Positions 7,583 through 13,494 of a DNA stretch of 13,494 nucleotides are shown piece by piece (position 1 is the stretch's first letter; the number at the start of each line of letters is the position of its first letter). The translations under genes were made by a program, and so were the position numbers. Location of the stretch: positions 1-13,494 of the forward strand of contig SLIH01000204.1 of NCBI GenBank assembly GCA_007135745.1, read 5' to 3'. The DNA is from Halomonas sp. Its GTDB lineage: Bacteria > Pseudomonadota > Gammaproteobacteria > Pseudomonadales > Oleiphilaceae. The notes under the pieces are model-generated. The model did not search any database, was not told where the DNA came from, and saw only the letters and a program-made list of their open reading frames with translations.

Positions 7583-9136
7583 CTACACGAAATGTTGCTC
7601 AATGGTCCGGATCAGGCTGGGTACTGCCTGAGGGTCATCCGTGCGGACATGAACACTGTGCTGGCGTTCCTCCTCGTCGAGGGGTTCGGCAGAAGCCAAT
7701 TGCCGGTCCAGGACGGGCTCCGTCGCCTCAGAAGCCTCTCCCGTTCGTTTCGCCCGCTCCCGAATGCGTTCGCGCAGGGTTGCCTCCGGCGCTTCGCAGG
7801 AGAGGATCATTGAAGGCATGGCCAGGGCTTCTGCAACCGCCGCCAGTTGATGACGTTCATCGCGACGCAAAGCAGCCGAATCCGCAATGACCGGATAGCC
7901 TGCACCCAGAATCTCGCGTGTCAGTCGAGCCAGACGCTCGTATGTCTGAGTCGTCGCCTTGGGGGTGTAGATGCCCGCGTCCAGAGCGGAGTCGCTGCGG
8001 TCATGGGGGCCCAGTCCGAACAGTCGTTTGCGCTCAACGTCGGAACGGATGCGTATCATCCCCAGGGCTTCGGCCAGTTGCTGGCTAACATGGGATTTGC
8101 CGCTGGCGGAAAATCCGGTGGTTATGATCAGCCAGGGTTGTGGGATAGCCGTATACCGCTCGGCAAGATCTGCATAGGATTGGTATTGTGCCATTTGCTC
8201 TGCTTGTTGTTGTTCCGTCTGCGCGGGTGACAGAAGCGAGATTTTGGCGCGAATGAGGGCACGGTAAGCTTTGTAGAGCGGAAGCAGCTGGAGGGCGCCA
8301 TAGTCACCGGTGTGCTCCAGGTAGCGGTTCAGAATCCGGAAGGAGAAGGGCGCCCGTCCGCGCTGCTCCAGATCCATCAGCAGAAAAGCCAGGTCGCATG
8401 CTGTGTCAATGCAACGGAAGCCCTGGTTGAACTCGATGCAGTCGAACACCGTTATCCGGTTCTCGAACCAGGCGATGTTGCCAAGGTGAAGATCACCATG
8501 ACATTCCCGGATATGCCCTTGCTCAGCGCGTTGTTCCAGCAGCGGGGTGAGACGGTCCAGTGTGGAGGTCGTCCAGGCCTCCAGATGCTCCAGCTGAATC
8601 AGTTGATGTCGGTCTGTAAGGTGCTTGCGGATCTGCGGGAAGTTCTCCAGCATCGGAGCACGTACGTTTTCCGGGTCGACCAGAGGCTCATCGCTCTGGA
8701 AAGGGGCGGCTGCGCTGTGAAAGTCAGCGATAAGATCCGCCAGCTCGTCCATCTGAGAGCTCGTCAGTTGTTCTTTCTCACAAAGCCTGTCGAGAGTTTG
8801 GTCCGGGTCGAACTGACGCATGCGCAGTGCGTACTCAAAGGGCGAACCTTCTCCACCAAACACTGGAGCCTCAGTTGATCCCGTGATCGGGAGCACCTCC
8901 AGGTAGATTGATTCGGCGGTACGGCGATTGAGTCGCAGTTCTTCTTCACAGAAATGGTGTCGCTGCTCAAGCTCCCGAAAGTCCAGAAAACCAAGGTCCA
9001 GGGGTTTCTTGATCTTGTAGGCATAGGGGCCGGTCAGGATGATCCAGGAAATATGCGTTTCCACGATCCTGATCTCTTCGACCGGGTGATCGTAAACAGC
9101 AGGATCTCTCAGCGCCTCAATGAGTGGCTCGTCCAA
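7583..9136 (-). CDS. two-domain protein: APH-like kinase fold plus P-loop kinase/ATPase
   Basis: 517 residues with two ATP-using halves. The N-terminal part (about 30-320) is aminoglycoside-phosphotransferase-like: catalytic HGDLHLGN with H213, D215 and N220, and the metal-binding segment FDCIEF with D232 and E235. The C-terminal part (about 335-517) has Walker A GFSASGKS with K347 and resembles small P-loop kinases of the COG0645 type. This fusion is known as an uncharacterised chromosomal family; its substrate is unknown, and the APH fold alone is not evidence of drug resistance. The start is TTG 9136, preceded by a perfect AAGGAGG with a 5-base gap; no ATG fits. It is divergent from mrcB across 206 bases and is followed after 100 bases by the pentapeptide-repeat gene. 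Confidence 0.85.
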   Translation of the reverse strand: MDEPLIEALRDPAVYDHPVEEIRIVETHISWIILTGPYAYKIKKPLDLGFLDFRELEQRHHFCEEELRLNRRTAESIYLEVLPITGSTEAPVFGGEGSPFEYALRMRQFDPDQTLDRLCEKEQLTSSQMDELADLIADFHSAAAPFQSDEPLVDPENVRAPMLENFPQIRKHLTDRHQLIQLEHLEAWTTSTLDRLTPLLEQRAEQGHIRECHGDLHLGNIAWFENRITVFDCIEFNQGFRCIDTACDLAFLLMDLEQRGRAPFSFRILNRYLEHTGDYGALQLLPLYKAYRALIRAKISLLSPAQTEQQQAEQMAQYQSYADLAERYTAIPQPWLIITTGFSASGKSHVSQQLAEALGMIRIRSDVERKRLFGLGPHDRSDSALDAGIYTPKATTQTYERLARLTREILGAGYPVIADSAALRRDERHQLAAVAEALAMPSMILSCEAPEATLRERIRERAKRTGEASEATEPVLDRQLASAEPLDEEERQHSVHVRTDDPQAVPSLIRTIEQHFV

Positions 9137-9141
9137 GTTGG

Positions 9142-9148
9142 CCTCCTT
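9142..9148 (-). promoter_or_regulatory. Shine-Dalgarno deciding the TTG start of the APH-like gene
   Basis: AAGGAGG on the minus strand, full anti-SD complementarity, 5 bases before TTG 9136. This is the strongest ribosome-binding site in the window and fixes an unusual start codon. Confidence 0.85.
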
Positions 9149-9180
9149 GAATTTAACTGGGTGCTGCTCGCTGGGGCATT

Positions 9181-9201
9181 ACGCACAACGGATCCGTGCG
9201 T
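9181..9201. repeat. inverted repeat with palindromic core upstream of the APH-like gene
   Basis: ACGCAC (9181-9186) and GTGCGT (9196-9201) form outer arms around a segment containing the perfect 10-base palindrome ACGGATCCGT (9188-9197). The two symmetries have different centres. It lies 45-65 bases upstream of the TTG start. It may be an operator or a leader hairpin; no known binding protein is recognised. Confidence 0.4.
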
Positions 9202-9216
9202 TAGTAACCGATTTTC

Positions 9217-9244
9217 AGCATACAGAAAAAGGGAAGAAATTGAA
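9217..9244 (-). promoter_or_regulatory. candidate promoter of the APH-like gene
   Basis: Minus strand TTCAAT (9244-9239), 16-base spacer, TATGCT (9222-9217). It would start transcription near 9210, just ahead of the inverted repeat at 9181-9201. The match is modest. Confidence 0.3.
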
Positions 9245-9328
9245 TGCCCTGGCGCCGATCGTGCAAGCTGTTGCGAAAAATAACGCATCTGTAAACAAGG
9301 AAAGGGATGATGCGCTACAACGAATGTT

Positions 9329-9334
9329 TATAAT
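9329..9334 (+). promoter_or_regulatory. perfect -10 box immediately before mrcB
   Basis: TATAAT ends 8 bases before the mrcB ATG at 9343. The expected start of transcription (9341-9343) coincides with the start codon, with A9343 the nearest purine. No convincing -35 is seen at 17 bases (GATGAT). If used, the mRNA would be leaderless or nearly so. Confidence 0.45.
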
Positions 9335-9342
9335 GTCGCCCC

Positions 9343-11676
9343 ATGAGTCAAGCCCGCACCGCGCCCCGTAAGGGCAAATCCCAGGCCCCGAGAAAAAAGC
9401 CGCCACGCCGTACCTTCAGATGGAAGTCGCTGGTCTGGCGGCTTGCGCTGGTGGGGCTGTTATTGCTCGTGGCCTGGATGATCTATCTGGACATCGAGGT
9501 AACTTCCACCTTTGAGGACCATCGCTGGGAGGTGCCCTCCCGGGTCTATGCCCGACCTCTTGAGCTCTACAGTGGCGCCCCGGTTGATATCAAGGCCGTG
9601 GAAGAGGAGCTGCGGGAGCTTGGCTATCTGCCGGTCAGCGCAACACCCCGCAGTGCGGGATATTTCTCTCGCTCCGGCAGCACGCTCGTCGTTCACACCC
9701 GGGGCTTTCGCTTCCCCGACGGTGATGAGCCGGGGCGGCTTCTCGAGCTCGGTTTCAGTAATGGAAACCTGGAGCGGTTTCGCGTATTGGAGAACGAGGA
9801 GGAGCCGATCGCACGCCTGGAGCCCCAGCAGATTGCGGGGATCTACCCGGGCCATAACCAGGATCGGGTGCTGGTGCGCCTGGATGACGTGCCGCCGTTG
9901 CTTCGAGAGACCTTGATCCGGGTCGAAGACCGTAATTTCGAAGATCATTTCGGGTTGGCTCCGGTGTCCATCATGCGGGCATTTGTTGCCAACCTGCGTG
10001 CTGGGCGAGTGGTGCAGGGCGGGAGTACCCTGACGCAGCAGCTGGTCAAGAATTTCTACCTCACCGATGCCCGCACCTATCAGCGCAAATTCAACGAAGC
10101 CCTGATGGCCTTGCTGCTGGAGTTACGCTATTCCAAGGACGACATCCTGGAGAGTTATATCAACGAGGTCTACCTCGGCCAGGCAGGCCCGCGGGCCATT
10201 CACGGTTTCGGCCTTGGCAGCCGTTTCTATTTCGGCAAGGAGCTGCAGGAACTCGAACTTCATGAAATCGCACTTCTGGTGGCCATGGTGCGTGGCCCCA
10301 GTTACTACAATCCTCGTCGCTTCCCGGAACGGGCCCGTGATCGCCGTAATCTGGTTATCGACGTGCTGGAAAGTCAGCGCGTTATCGATGCGAGGACTGC
10401 GGACAAGGCGCGCTCCCAGCCGCTGGAGGTAGTTGCGCCCCCTCGGGAGGCCGTGAACCGCTATCCGGGATTTATGGATCTGGTCCGTCACCACCTTGAG
10501 CGTGACTACAGTGACGAAGATCTGGAATCCGCCGGCCTGAGGATCTTTACGACCCTCGATCCCCGCGTGCAGGAAAGTGCGGAACGCCAGATGAGCAACA
10601 TGTTGGTGGCGATTGAGCAGGACGAGGCGCCGGGAGCTCTTGAAGGCGCGGCTTTGATTACACGACGCGAGAGTGGCGAGATCCAGGCTCTGGTCGCCGG
10701 GCGAGATCCGCGCTATTCGGGATTCAATCGTGCCATGCAGGCGCGCAGGCCCATTGGCTCGCTGGTAAAGCCCGCAGTTTATCTGGCCGCCCTTGAACAA
10801 CCTGACCGATACACGCTGGCGAGCCGGTTGCAGGATGAACCCTTCGAAATTGAGTTCGAAAACGGGGATCTCTGGGCTCCGCGCAATTTCGATGGTGAAG
10901 CGCATGGAGAGGTGCCGCTGCATCGAGCCTTGTCGCAATCCTACAACCTGGCCACGGTGCGCCTGGGACTGGACATCGGACTTGAGTCCGTTCTGGATAG
11001 CCTTGAGCGTCTGGGGCTGCGGTATCAACCACCGCTCTACCCGTCGCTGCTTCTGGGCAGCATTGATATGACGCCGCTGGAAGTGGCAGAGCTCTATCAA
11101 ACCATTGCCGCCGGCGGTTTTCAGGTACCCTTGCGCTCCATTCGGGCGGTGACGACCAGTGAGGGTGAGGTCCTGTCACGCTATGATCTGGATCTCCGTC
11201 GTCAGGTCGACGCCGGTCCCATGCATCTGCTGCATTACGGACTGCAGGAGGCGATGCGTGAGGGAACCGGTCGGTCGGTCTATAACCTGATTCCCGGTCA
11301 CCTGCACACGGCGGGGAAAACCGGCACCACCAACGAAGGTCGTGACAGCTGGTTTGCAGGCTTTACCGGCAGCCATCTCGGGGTCTTCTGGGTGGGCGGT
11401 GATGATTACCGGGCTACGCACCTCACAGGCAGCACTGGCGCGCTCCAGATCTGGGGGCGTACCATGGGGGAATTGCCCCAGAGCAGTTTTACGCCAGTCA
11501 TACCGGATGGCATCCGTTATGACTGGATTGACGAGGAAACCGGGGCCATTACCGAGGATGAATGTCGGGGTGCGCGGCAGATGCCTTTCATCGAGGGCTC
11601 CCAGCCCCGGGAGAGGGTCGCCTGCGAAGACACCGTTGGTGGACGCATACAGCGCTGGTTCCAGCGCAATTTCTGA
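9343..11676 (+). CDS. mrcB: penicillin-binding protein 1B (bifunctional transglycosylase/transpeptidase)
   Basis: Class A PBP, 777 residues, that polymerises lipid II and crosslinks peptidoglycan on the periplasmic side. Order: basic cytoplasmic tail (1-28), one membrane anchor (about 30-49), UB2H domain (about 57-150, which makes this PBP1b rather than PBP1a), GT51 glycosyltransferase with catalytic E195 in EDRNFEDHFG, GGSTLTQQLVKN (226-237), RKFNEALMALLLE and ILESYINEVYLG, then the transpeptidase with S473 in SLVK, SYN (533-535) and KTGTT (659-663). All catalytic motifs are intact. The start ATG 9343 has no Shine-Dalgarno; a perfect -10 box sits just before it. A TPR lipoprotein gene follows after 17 bases and probably belongs to the same operon. 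Confidence 0.96.
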   Translation: MSQARTAPRKGKSQAPRKKPPRRTFRWKSLVWRLALVGLLLLVAWMIYLDIEVTSTFEDHRWEVPSRVYARPLELYSGAPVDIKAVEEELRELGYLPVSATPRSAGYFSRSGSTLVVHTRGFRFPDGDEPGRLLELGFSNGNLERFRVLENEEEPIARLEPQQIAGIYPGHNQDRVLVRLDDVPPLLRETLIRVEDRNFEDHFGLAPVSIMRAFVANLRAGRVVQGGSTLTQQLVKNFYLTDARTYQRKFNEALMALLLELRYSKDDILESYINEVYLGQAGPRAIHGFGLGSRFYFGKELQELELHEIALLVAMVRGPSYYNPRRFPERARDRRNLVIDVLESQRVIDARTADKARSQPLEVVAPPREAVNRYPGFMDLVRHHLERDYSDEDLESAGLRIFTTLDPRVQESAERQMSNMLVAIEQDEAPGALEGAALITRRESGEIQALVAGRDPRYSGFNRAMQARRPIGSLVKPAVYLAALEQPDRYTLASRLQDEPFEIEFENGDLWAPRNFDGEAHGEVPLHRALSQSYNLATVRLGLDIGLESVLDSLERLGLRYQPPLYPSLLLGSIDMTPLEVAELYQTIAAGGFQVPLRSIRAVTTSEGEVLSRYDLDLRRQVDAGPMHLLHYGLQEAMREGTGRSVYNLIPGHLHTAGKTGTTNEGRDSWFAGFTGSHLGVFWVGGDDYRATHLTGSTGALQIWGRTMGELPQSSFTPVIPDGIRYDWIDEETGAITEDECRGARQMPFIEGSQPRERVACEDTVGGRIQRWFQRNF

Positions 11677-11693
11677 CATTTTGGGATAACGCA

Positions 11694-12182
11694 ATGACCA
11701 TCAAGCATGTACTGATTCTTCTGGCGGCAGTTCTCCTGCTCGCCGCCTGTGCCACGCCGGGAGACATGGCCAGCAGAGAAGACGCGCCCACCGTCGAGGA
11801 ACCGGACGCGCCGGAGGCTGCCCCTGAGCAGGACACTCCGCAACGTGCAACAGGTTCTGAGCTCTCCCCGGTTGCTGCCAATCTTCTGGCTTCTGCCCAG
11901 GGGCTTCTGAATGGCGGGGATACGGACGGTGCGCTGAATCTTGCCCAGCGGGCCCATCGGATTTCTCCGGACGCCGCCGAGGTCTACTTCCAGTTGGGTG
12001 AGATTCATATGGCCAGAGGCGATTACGCCCGTGCGGAGCAGTTTGTACTCAAGGGCATCGACAAGGCCGGCAACAACGAAAGCCAGCAGCGCACGGGCTG
12101 GCAGATGCTGGTCGATATCCGTGAGAGCGATGGGGATATGGCCGGGGCCCGAGAGGCCGAACAGCGCGCTGCCAATCTATAG
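11694..12182 (+). CDS. lpoP: TPR outer-membrane lipoprotein, likely PBP1b activator LpoP
   Basis: 162 residues. A lipoprotein signal peptide MTIKHVLILLAAVLLLAAC gives lipidated C19; the next residue is Ala, not Asp, so sorting to the outer membrane is expected. A Pro/Glu-rich linker follows (about 20-56), then TPR-type helical repeats (about 57-162: LLNGGDTDGALNLAQRAH, AAEVYFQLGEIHMARGDYARAEQF). In Pseudomonas aeruginosa the outer-membrane TPR lipoprotein LpoP activates PBP1b in place of LpoB, and its gene is linked to the PBP1b gene; domain layout and position here agree. ATG 11694 is chosen because the signal peptide begins there; GGGAT lies 8 bases upstream. It starts 17 bases after mrcB and ends before a strong terminator. 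The exact name is inferred from context. Confidence 0.8.
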   Translation: MTIKHVLILLAAVLLLAACATPGDMASREDAPTVEEPDAPEAAPEQDTPQRATGSELSPVAANLLASAQGLLNGGDTDGALNLAQRAHRISPDAAEVYFQLGEIHMARGDYARAEQFVLKGIDKAGNNESQQRTGWQMLVDIRESDGDMAGAREAEQRAANL

Positions 12183-12210
12183 CCTGTTCAGTTGATTGCC
12201 CGGGCACAAA

Positions 12211-12236
12211 AAACCGGCCAGTGAACTGGCCGGTTT
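12211..12236. terminator. bidirectional rho-independent terminator
   Basis: Perfect 11-base stem AAACCGGCCAG / CTGGCCGGTTT with a 4-base loop (TGAA). On the minus strand the stem runs into TTTTTT; on the plus strand it is followed by a weaker TTTCTTA. It sits between the convergent lipoprotein genes and would end the mrcB operon and the DUF4382-type gene. Confidence 0.92.
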
Positions 12237-12250
12237 CTTATCAGTAGCGT

Positions 12251-13165
12251 TTACTCGGCGTTTTCGAGTTCGAAGTTTTCGGTCTGGGTTTCGTTCGCTT
12301 CCACGCTGACGTCACGTGTGCCGCGGAAATCCAGCGCTTCTTCTGCTTCCGGGTCGTCCGAGTCGCAGGTGTAGGCGATGGTGTAGTCACCTTCCGCGAG
12401 GAAGGCCGCACGGTAGTTGTGCTCGTCGGCGTCCTCGTCATAGTTGACTGCAGCCGACATCAGCGGAGACTGTTCATCGCTGTAGTCGAAGGGTTCTACG
12501 CCCATTCCTTCATAAACATAGACCGCCCCCGCATATTCCTGCCCGCTTTCATCCGCACAGGCGTCGGAAATCAGCTCCGGGAAGACTGTGCCGGCAATGG
12601 CGCCTACCTCGGTGTTGTCGACAAGCCGCAGGGCGGGGCGCAGGAAGTAGACATCCTGTCCCTGGGGGTCCGTGATGGCTGCTCGCAGGTCAAAGTCGAT
12701 AGTGAAGTTTGCTTCACCGCCCTGGGGCACAGTAAAGCCGCTTACAAGCCGCAGGCCCTGCTGGTCGCCAGAGGGCACGCGCAGGTCGACCTCGCCGCCG
12801 GTGTCACTCTCGACCACGAACATATTATCCTGATTAAGCTCAAGCAGGATCCAGTTGTACTCCCCTGCGGGCACTTCCTCGTCACTGAACAGGTTTGCTG
12901 CATTGCCCTCCTGAAGCTCGAGCATGTCGACGGTAATCTCATCTTCCAGCTCGATTTCCACCCGGTCACCGTCACGGGGTTTCAGTGTTACACCGGTAAA
13001 GCTCACTTGAACTTTGTCCAGAGAATCCACCGGGGCATCGGTAACATCCAGCGATAGCGAACCGGTCGACTCGGATGACGAGCTGCCGCTGAAACAACCA
13101 GCGAGGCCCACGGCCGTGGATGCCATGATCGCAAGTGTCAGCGGTTTGAATGCTGTTGTCTGCAT
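12251..13165 (-). CDS. acidic DUF4382-type secreted lipoprotein
   Basis: 304 residues. The signal peptide ends at VGLAGC, giving lipidated C24, followed by a Ser-rich tether (SGSSSSES). The body begins GSLSLDVTDAPVDSLDKVQVSFTGVTLKP, the usual opening of DUF4382 proteins, which are predicted beta-sandwich cell-surface lipoproteins of unknown function (about residues 34-185). A second region (about 190-300, from GAIAGTVFPELISDACADESGQ) resembles a carboxypeptidase-regulatory/Ig-like beta fold and contains two cysteines (in DACADE and YTCDSD) that could form a disulfide in the periplasm. The protein is very rich in Asp and Glu, which suits a salty habitat. ATG 13165 has AGGAG 7 bases upstream. 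It is divergent from an ECF sigma gene across 204 bases, and the shared gap suggests linked control. Confidence 0.82.
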   Translation of the reverse strand: MQTTAFKPLTLAIMASTAVGLAGCFSGSSSSESTGSLSLDVTDAPVDSLDKVQVSFTGVTLKPRDGDRVEIELEDEITVDMLELQEGNAANLFSDEEVPAGEYNWILLELNQDNMFVVESDTGGEVDLRVPSGDQQGLRLVSGFTVPQGGEANFTIDFDLRAAITDPQGQDVYFLRPALRLVDNTEVGAIAGTVFPELISDACADESGQEYAGAVYVYEGMGVEPFDYSDEQSPLMSAAVNYDEDADEHNYRAAFLAEGDYTIAYTCDSDDPEAEEALDFRGTRDVSVEANETQTENFELENAE

Positions 13166-13232
13166 GGTGTAGCTCCTGTTGTCTTCGAAGTCTTGATGGA
13201 GCCCCGCCGGTCGTTACGGCGTTGGACTTACC

Positions 13233-13256
13233 CTGACCCACGCCCGTGGGCGTCAG
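13233..13256. repeat. inverted repeat in the lipoprotein/ECF divergent region
   Basis: CCCACG (13237-13242) and CGTGGG (13245-13250) flank a 2-base centre; outer CTGA (13233-13236) and TCAG (13253-13256) also pair, with a 2-base bulge. It may be an operator, or a hairpin in the leader of the lipoprotein mRNA. It lies 68 bases upstream of ATG 13165. Confidence 0.45.
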
Positions 13257-13264
13257 AGGGTTCC
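13237..13264 (-). promoter_or_regulatory. candidate ECF-type promoter of the DUF4382 lipoprotein
   Basis: On the minus strand GGAACC (13264-13259) is followed after 16 bases by CGTGGG (13242-13237). A GGAAC -35 and a CGT-containing -10 at this spacing are typical of many ECF sigma factors, and an ECF gene lies next door. The -10 overlaps the inverted repeat. Short motifs, so chance is a real alternative. Confidence 0.28.
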
Positions 13265-13327
13265 TCCTGATTTGATTACAGAATATCAATGTCACTGCGG
13301 TTCGCTTCGGGTTATTTTTACTGAGTC

Positions 13328-13336
13328 TGCTATAAC
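13328..13336 (+). promoter_or_regulatory. candidate extended -10 promoter of the ECF sigma gene
   Basis: TGCTATAAC matches the extended -10 pattern TGnTATAAT in all but the last base. Transcription would begin near 13343, giving a leader of about 27 bases before TTG 13370. No good -35 is seen, as is common for extended -10 promoters. Confidence 0.4.
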
Positions 13337-13369
13337 CATGGTCTGCTGACGTCTGTTTTGGAGTTCCAC

Positions 13370-13494
13370 TTGTTTTTTTCACGTTCCCAGGCCAAAACCT
13401 TTGATCGTCTGGTACAGCCTCACCTGCGGGGGCTGTACCGGTTCGCGGTTCGTCTGACCGGTCATCCGGAGGATGCCGAGGATCTGGTGCAGGA
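13370..13494 (+). CDS. ECF (extracytoplasmic function) RNA polymerase sigma factor, partial (N-terminus only)
   Basis: The last 125 bases are open and encode about 41 residues, LFFSRSQAKTFDRLVQPHL, then RGLYRFAVRLTGHPEDAEDLVQ. The pattern of a helix ending in LYRFAVRLTG followed by PEDAEDLVQ(D/E) is the classic sigma-70 region 2.1-2.2 of ECF factors, which contacts the RNA polymerase beta-prime clamp. Regions 2.3-4 and any anti-sigma gene lie outside the window. The start is taken as TTG 13370 because GGAG sits 6 bases upstream and no ATG or GTG in frame precedes the conserved part; TTG 13358 is an unlikely alternative. The ECF subgroup cannot be told from this fragment. Confidence 0.82.
   Translation, partial: MFFSRSQAKTFDRLVQPHLRGLYRFAVRLTGHPEDAEDLVQ

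Noticed and set aside
7483..7602. N-terminal extension of the pentapeptide-repeat protein
   Set aside because: The extra 40 residues are Cys/Arg-mixed without pattern, overlap the end of the APH-like gene and would cover the candidate -10 box.
7583..9136. Antibiotic-resistance gene from the APH-like motif
   Set aside because: The HGDxxxxN motif is shared by many kinases; fusion to a P-loop domain and the core chromosomal setting point to a housekeeping role.
10123..11100. 325-codon minus-strand open frame inside mrcB
   Set aside because: It lies opposite the catalytic domains of PBP1b; no family motif and no promoter were seen.
12419..13057. 212-codon plus-strand open frame opposite the DUF4382 lipoprotein
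   Set aside because: The minus-strand reading has a signal peptide, lipobox and Shine-Dalgarno; the plus frame has none.
1..13494. Defence system, mobile element or CRISPR array
   Set aside because: No transposase, integrase, att-like direct repeats, spacer-repeat pattern or defence-type domains were found; gene content and order are those of core chromosome.

Overview
The window looks like chromosomal core DNA of a gammaproteobacterium, close to Pseudomonas, Marinobacter or Halomonas. The evidence is gene order: dksA, gluQ, a cbrX-like small ORF, cbrA and cbrB run in one direction, and a PBP1b gene, a TPR lipoprotein gene and a CbpA-like gene lie nearby, as I recall for Pseudomonas. The acidic secreted lipoprotein at the right end would fit a marine or halophilic host, but the genus cannot be settled from sequence reading alone. 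I see no mobile element, CRISPR array, tRNA or rRNA.

Left block (1-5414, all minus strand, reading right to left): dksA (RNA polymerase cofactor of the stringent response), gluQ (tRNA-Asp queuosine glutamylation), a 58-residue membrane protein like CbrX, cbrA (histidine kinase fused to an SLC5-type transporter) and cbrB (NtrC-family sigma-54 activator, cut by the window edge). From gluQ onward the genes overlap by 14, 11 and 4 bases, which points to one translationally coupled operon. sfsA (5577-6299) diverges from dksA.

Middle block (6312-9136, minus strand): a protein with two cyclic-nucleotide-binding folds (CbpA-like), directly preceded by a small pentapeptide-repeat protein in the same transcription unit, and a two-domain APH-like/P-loop kinase protein that starts with TTG behind a perfect Shine-Dalgarno.

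Right block: mrcB (PBP1b) and a TPR outer-membrane lipoprotein (LpoP-like activator candidate) form a plus-strand operon that begins at a perfect -10 box placed so that the mRNA may be leaderless. A bidirectional terminator separates this operon from a convergent acidic DUF4382-type lipoprotein. That gene is divergent from an ECF sigma factor gene cut by the right edge. A hairpin and candidate promoters lie between the two.

Functionally the window joins nutrient and stress regulation (DksA, CbrAB), second-messenger sensing (CbpA-like) and cell-wall synthesis (PBP1b with its likely activator). I do not see a clearly new multi-gene system. The points most worth checking are the overlapping cbrX-like ORF, the possible leaderless mrcB message, the replaced phosphate-binding Arg in the CbpA-like protein, and the lipoprotein/ECF pair with its shared control region.
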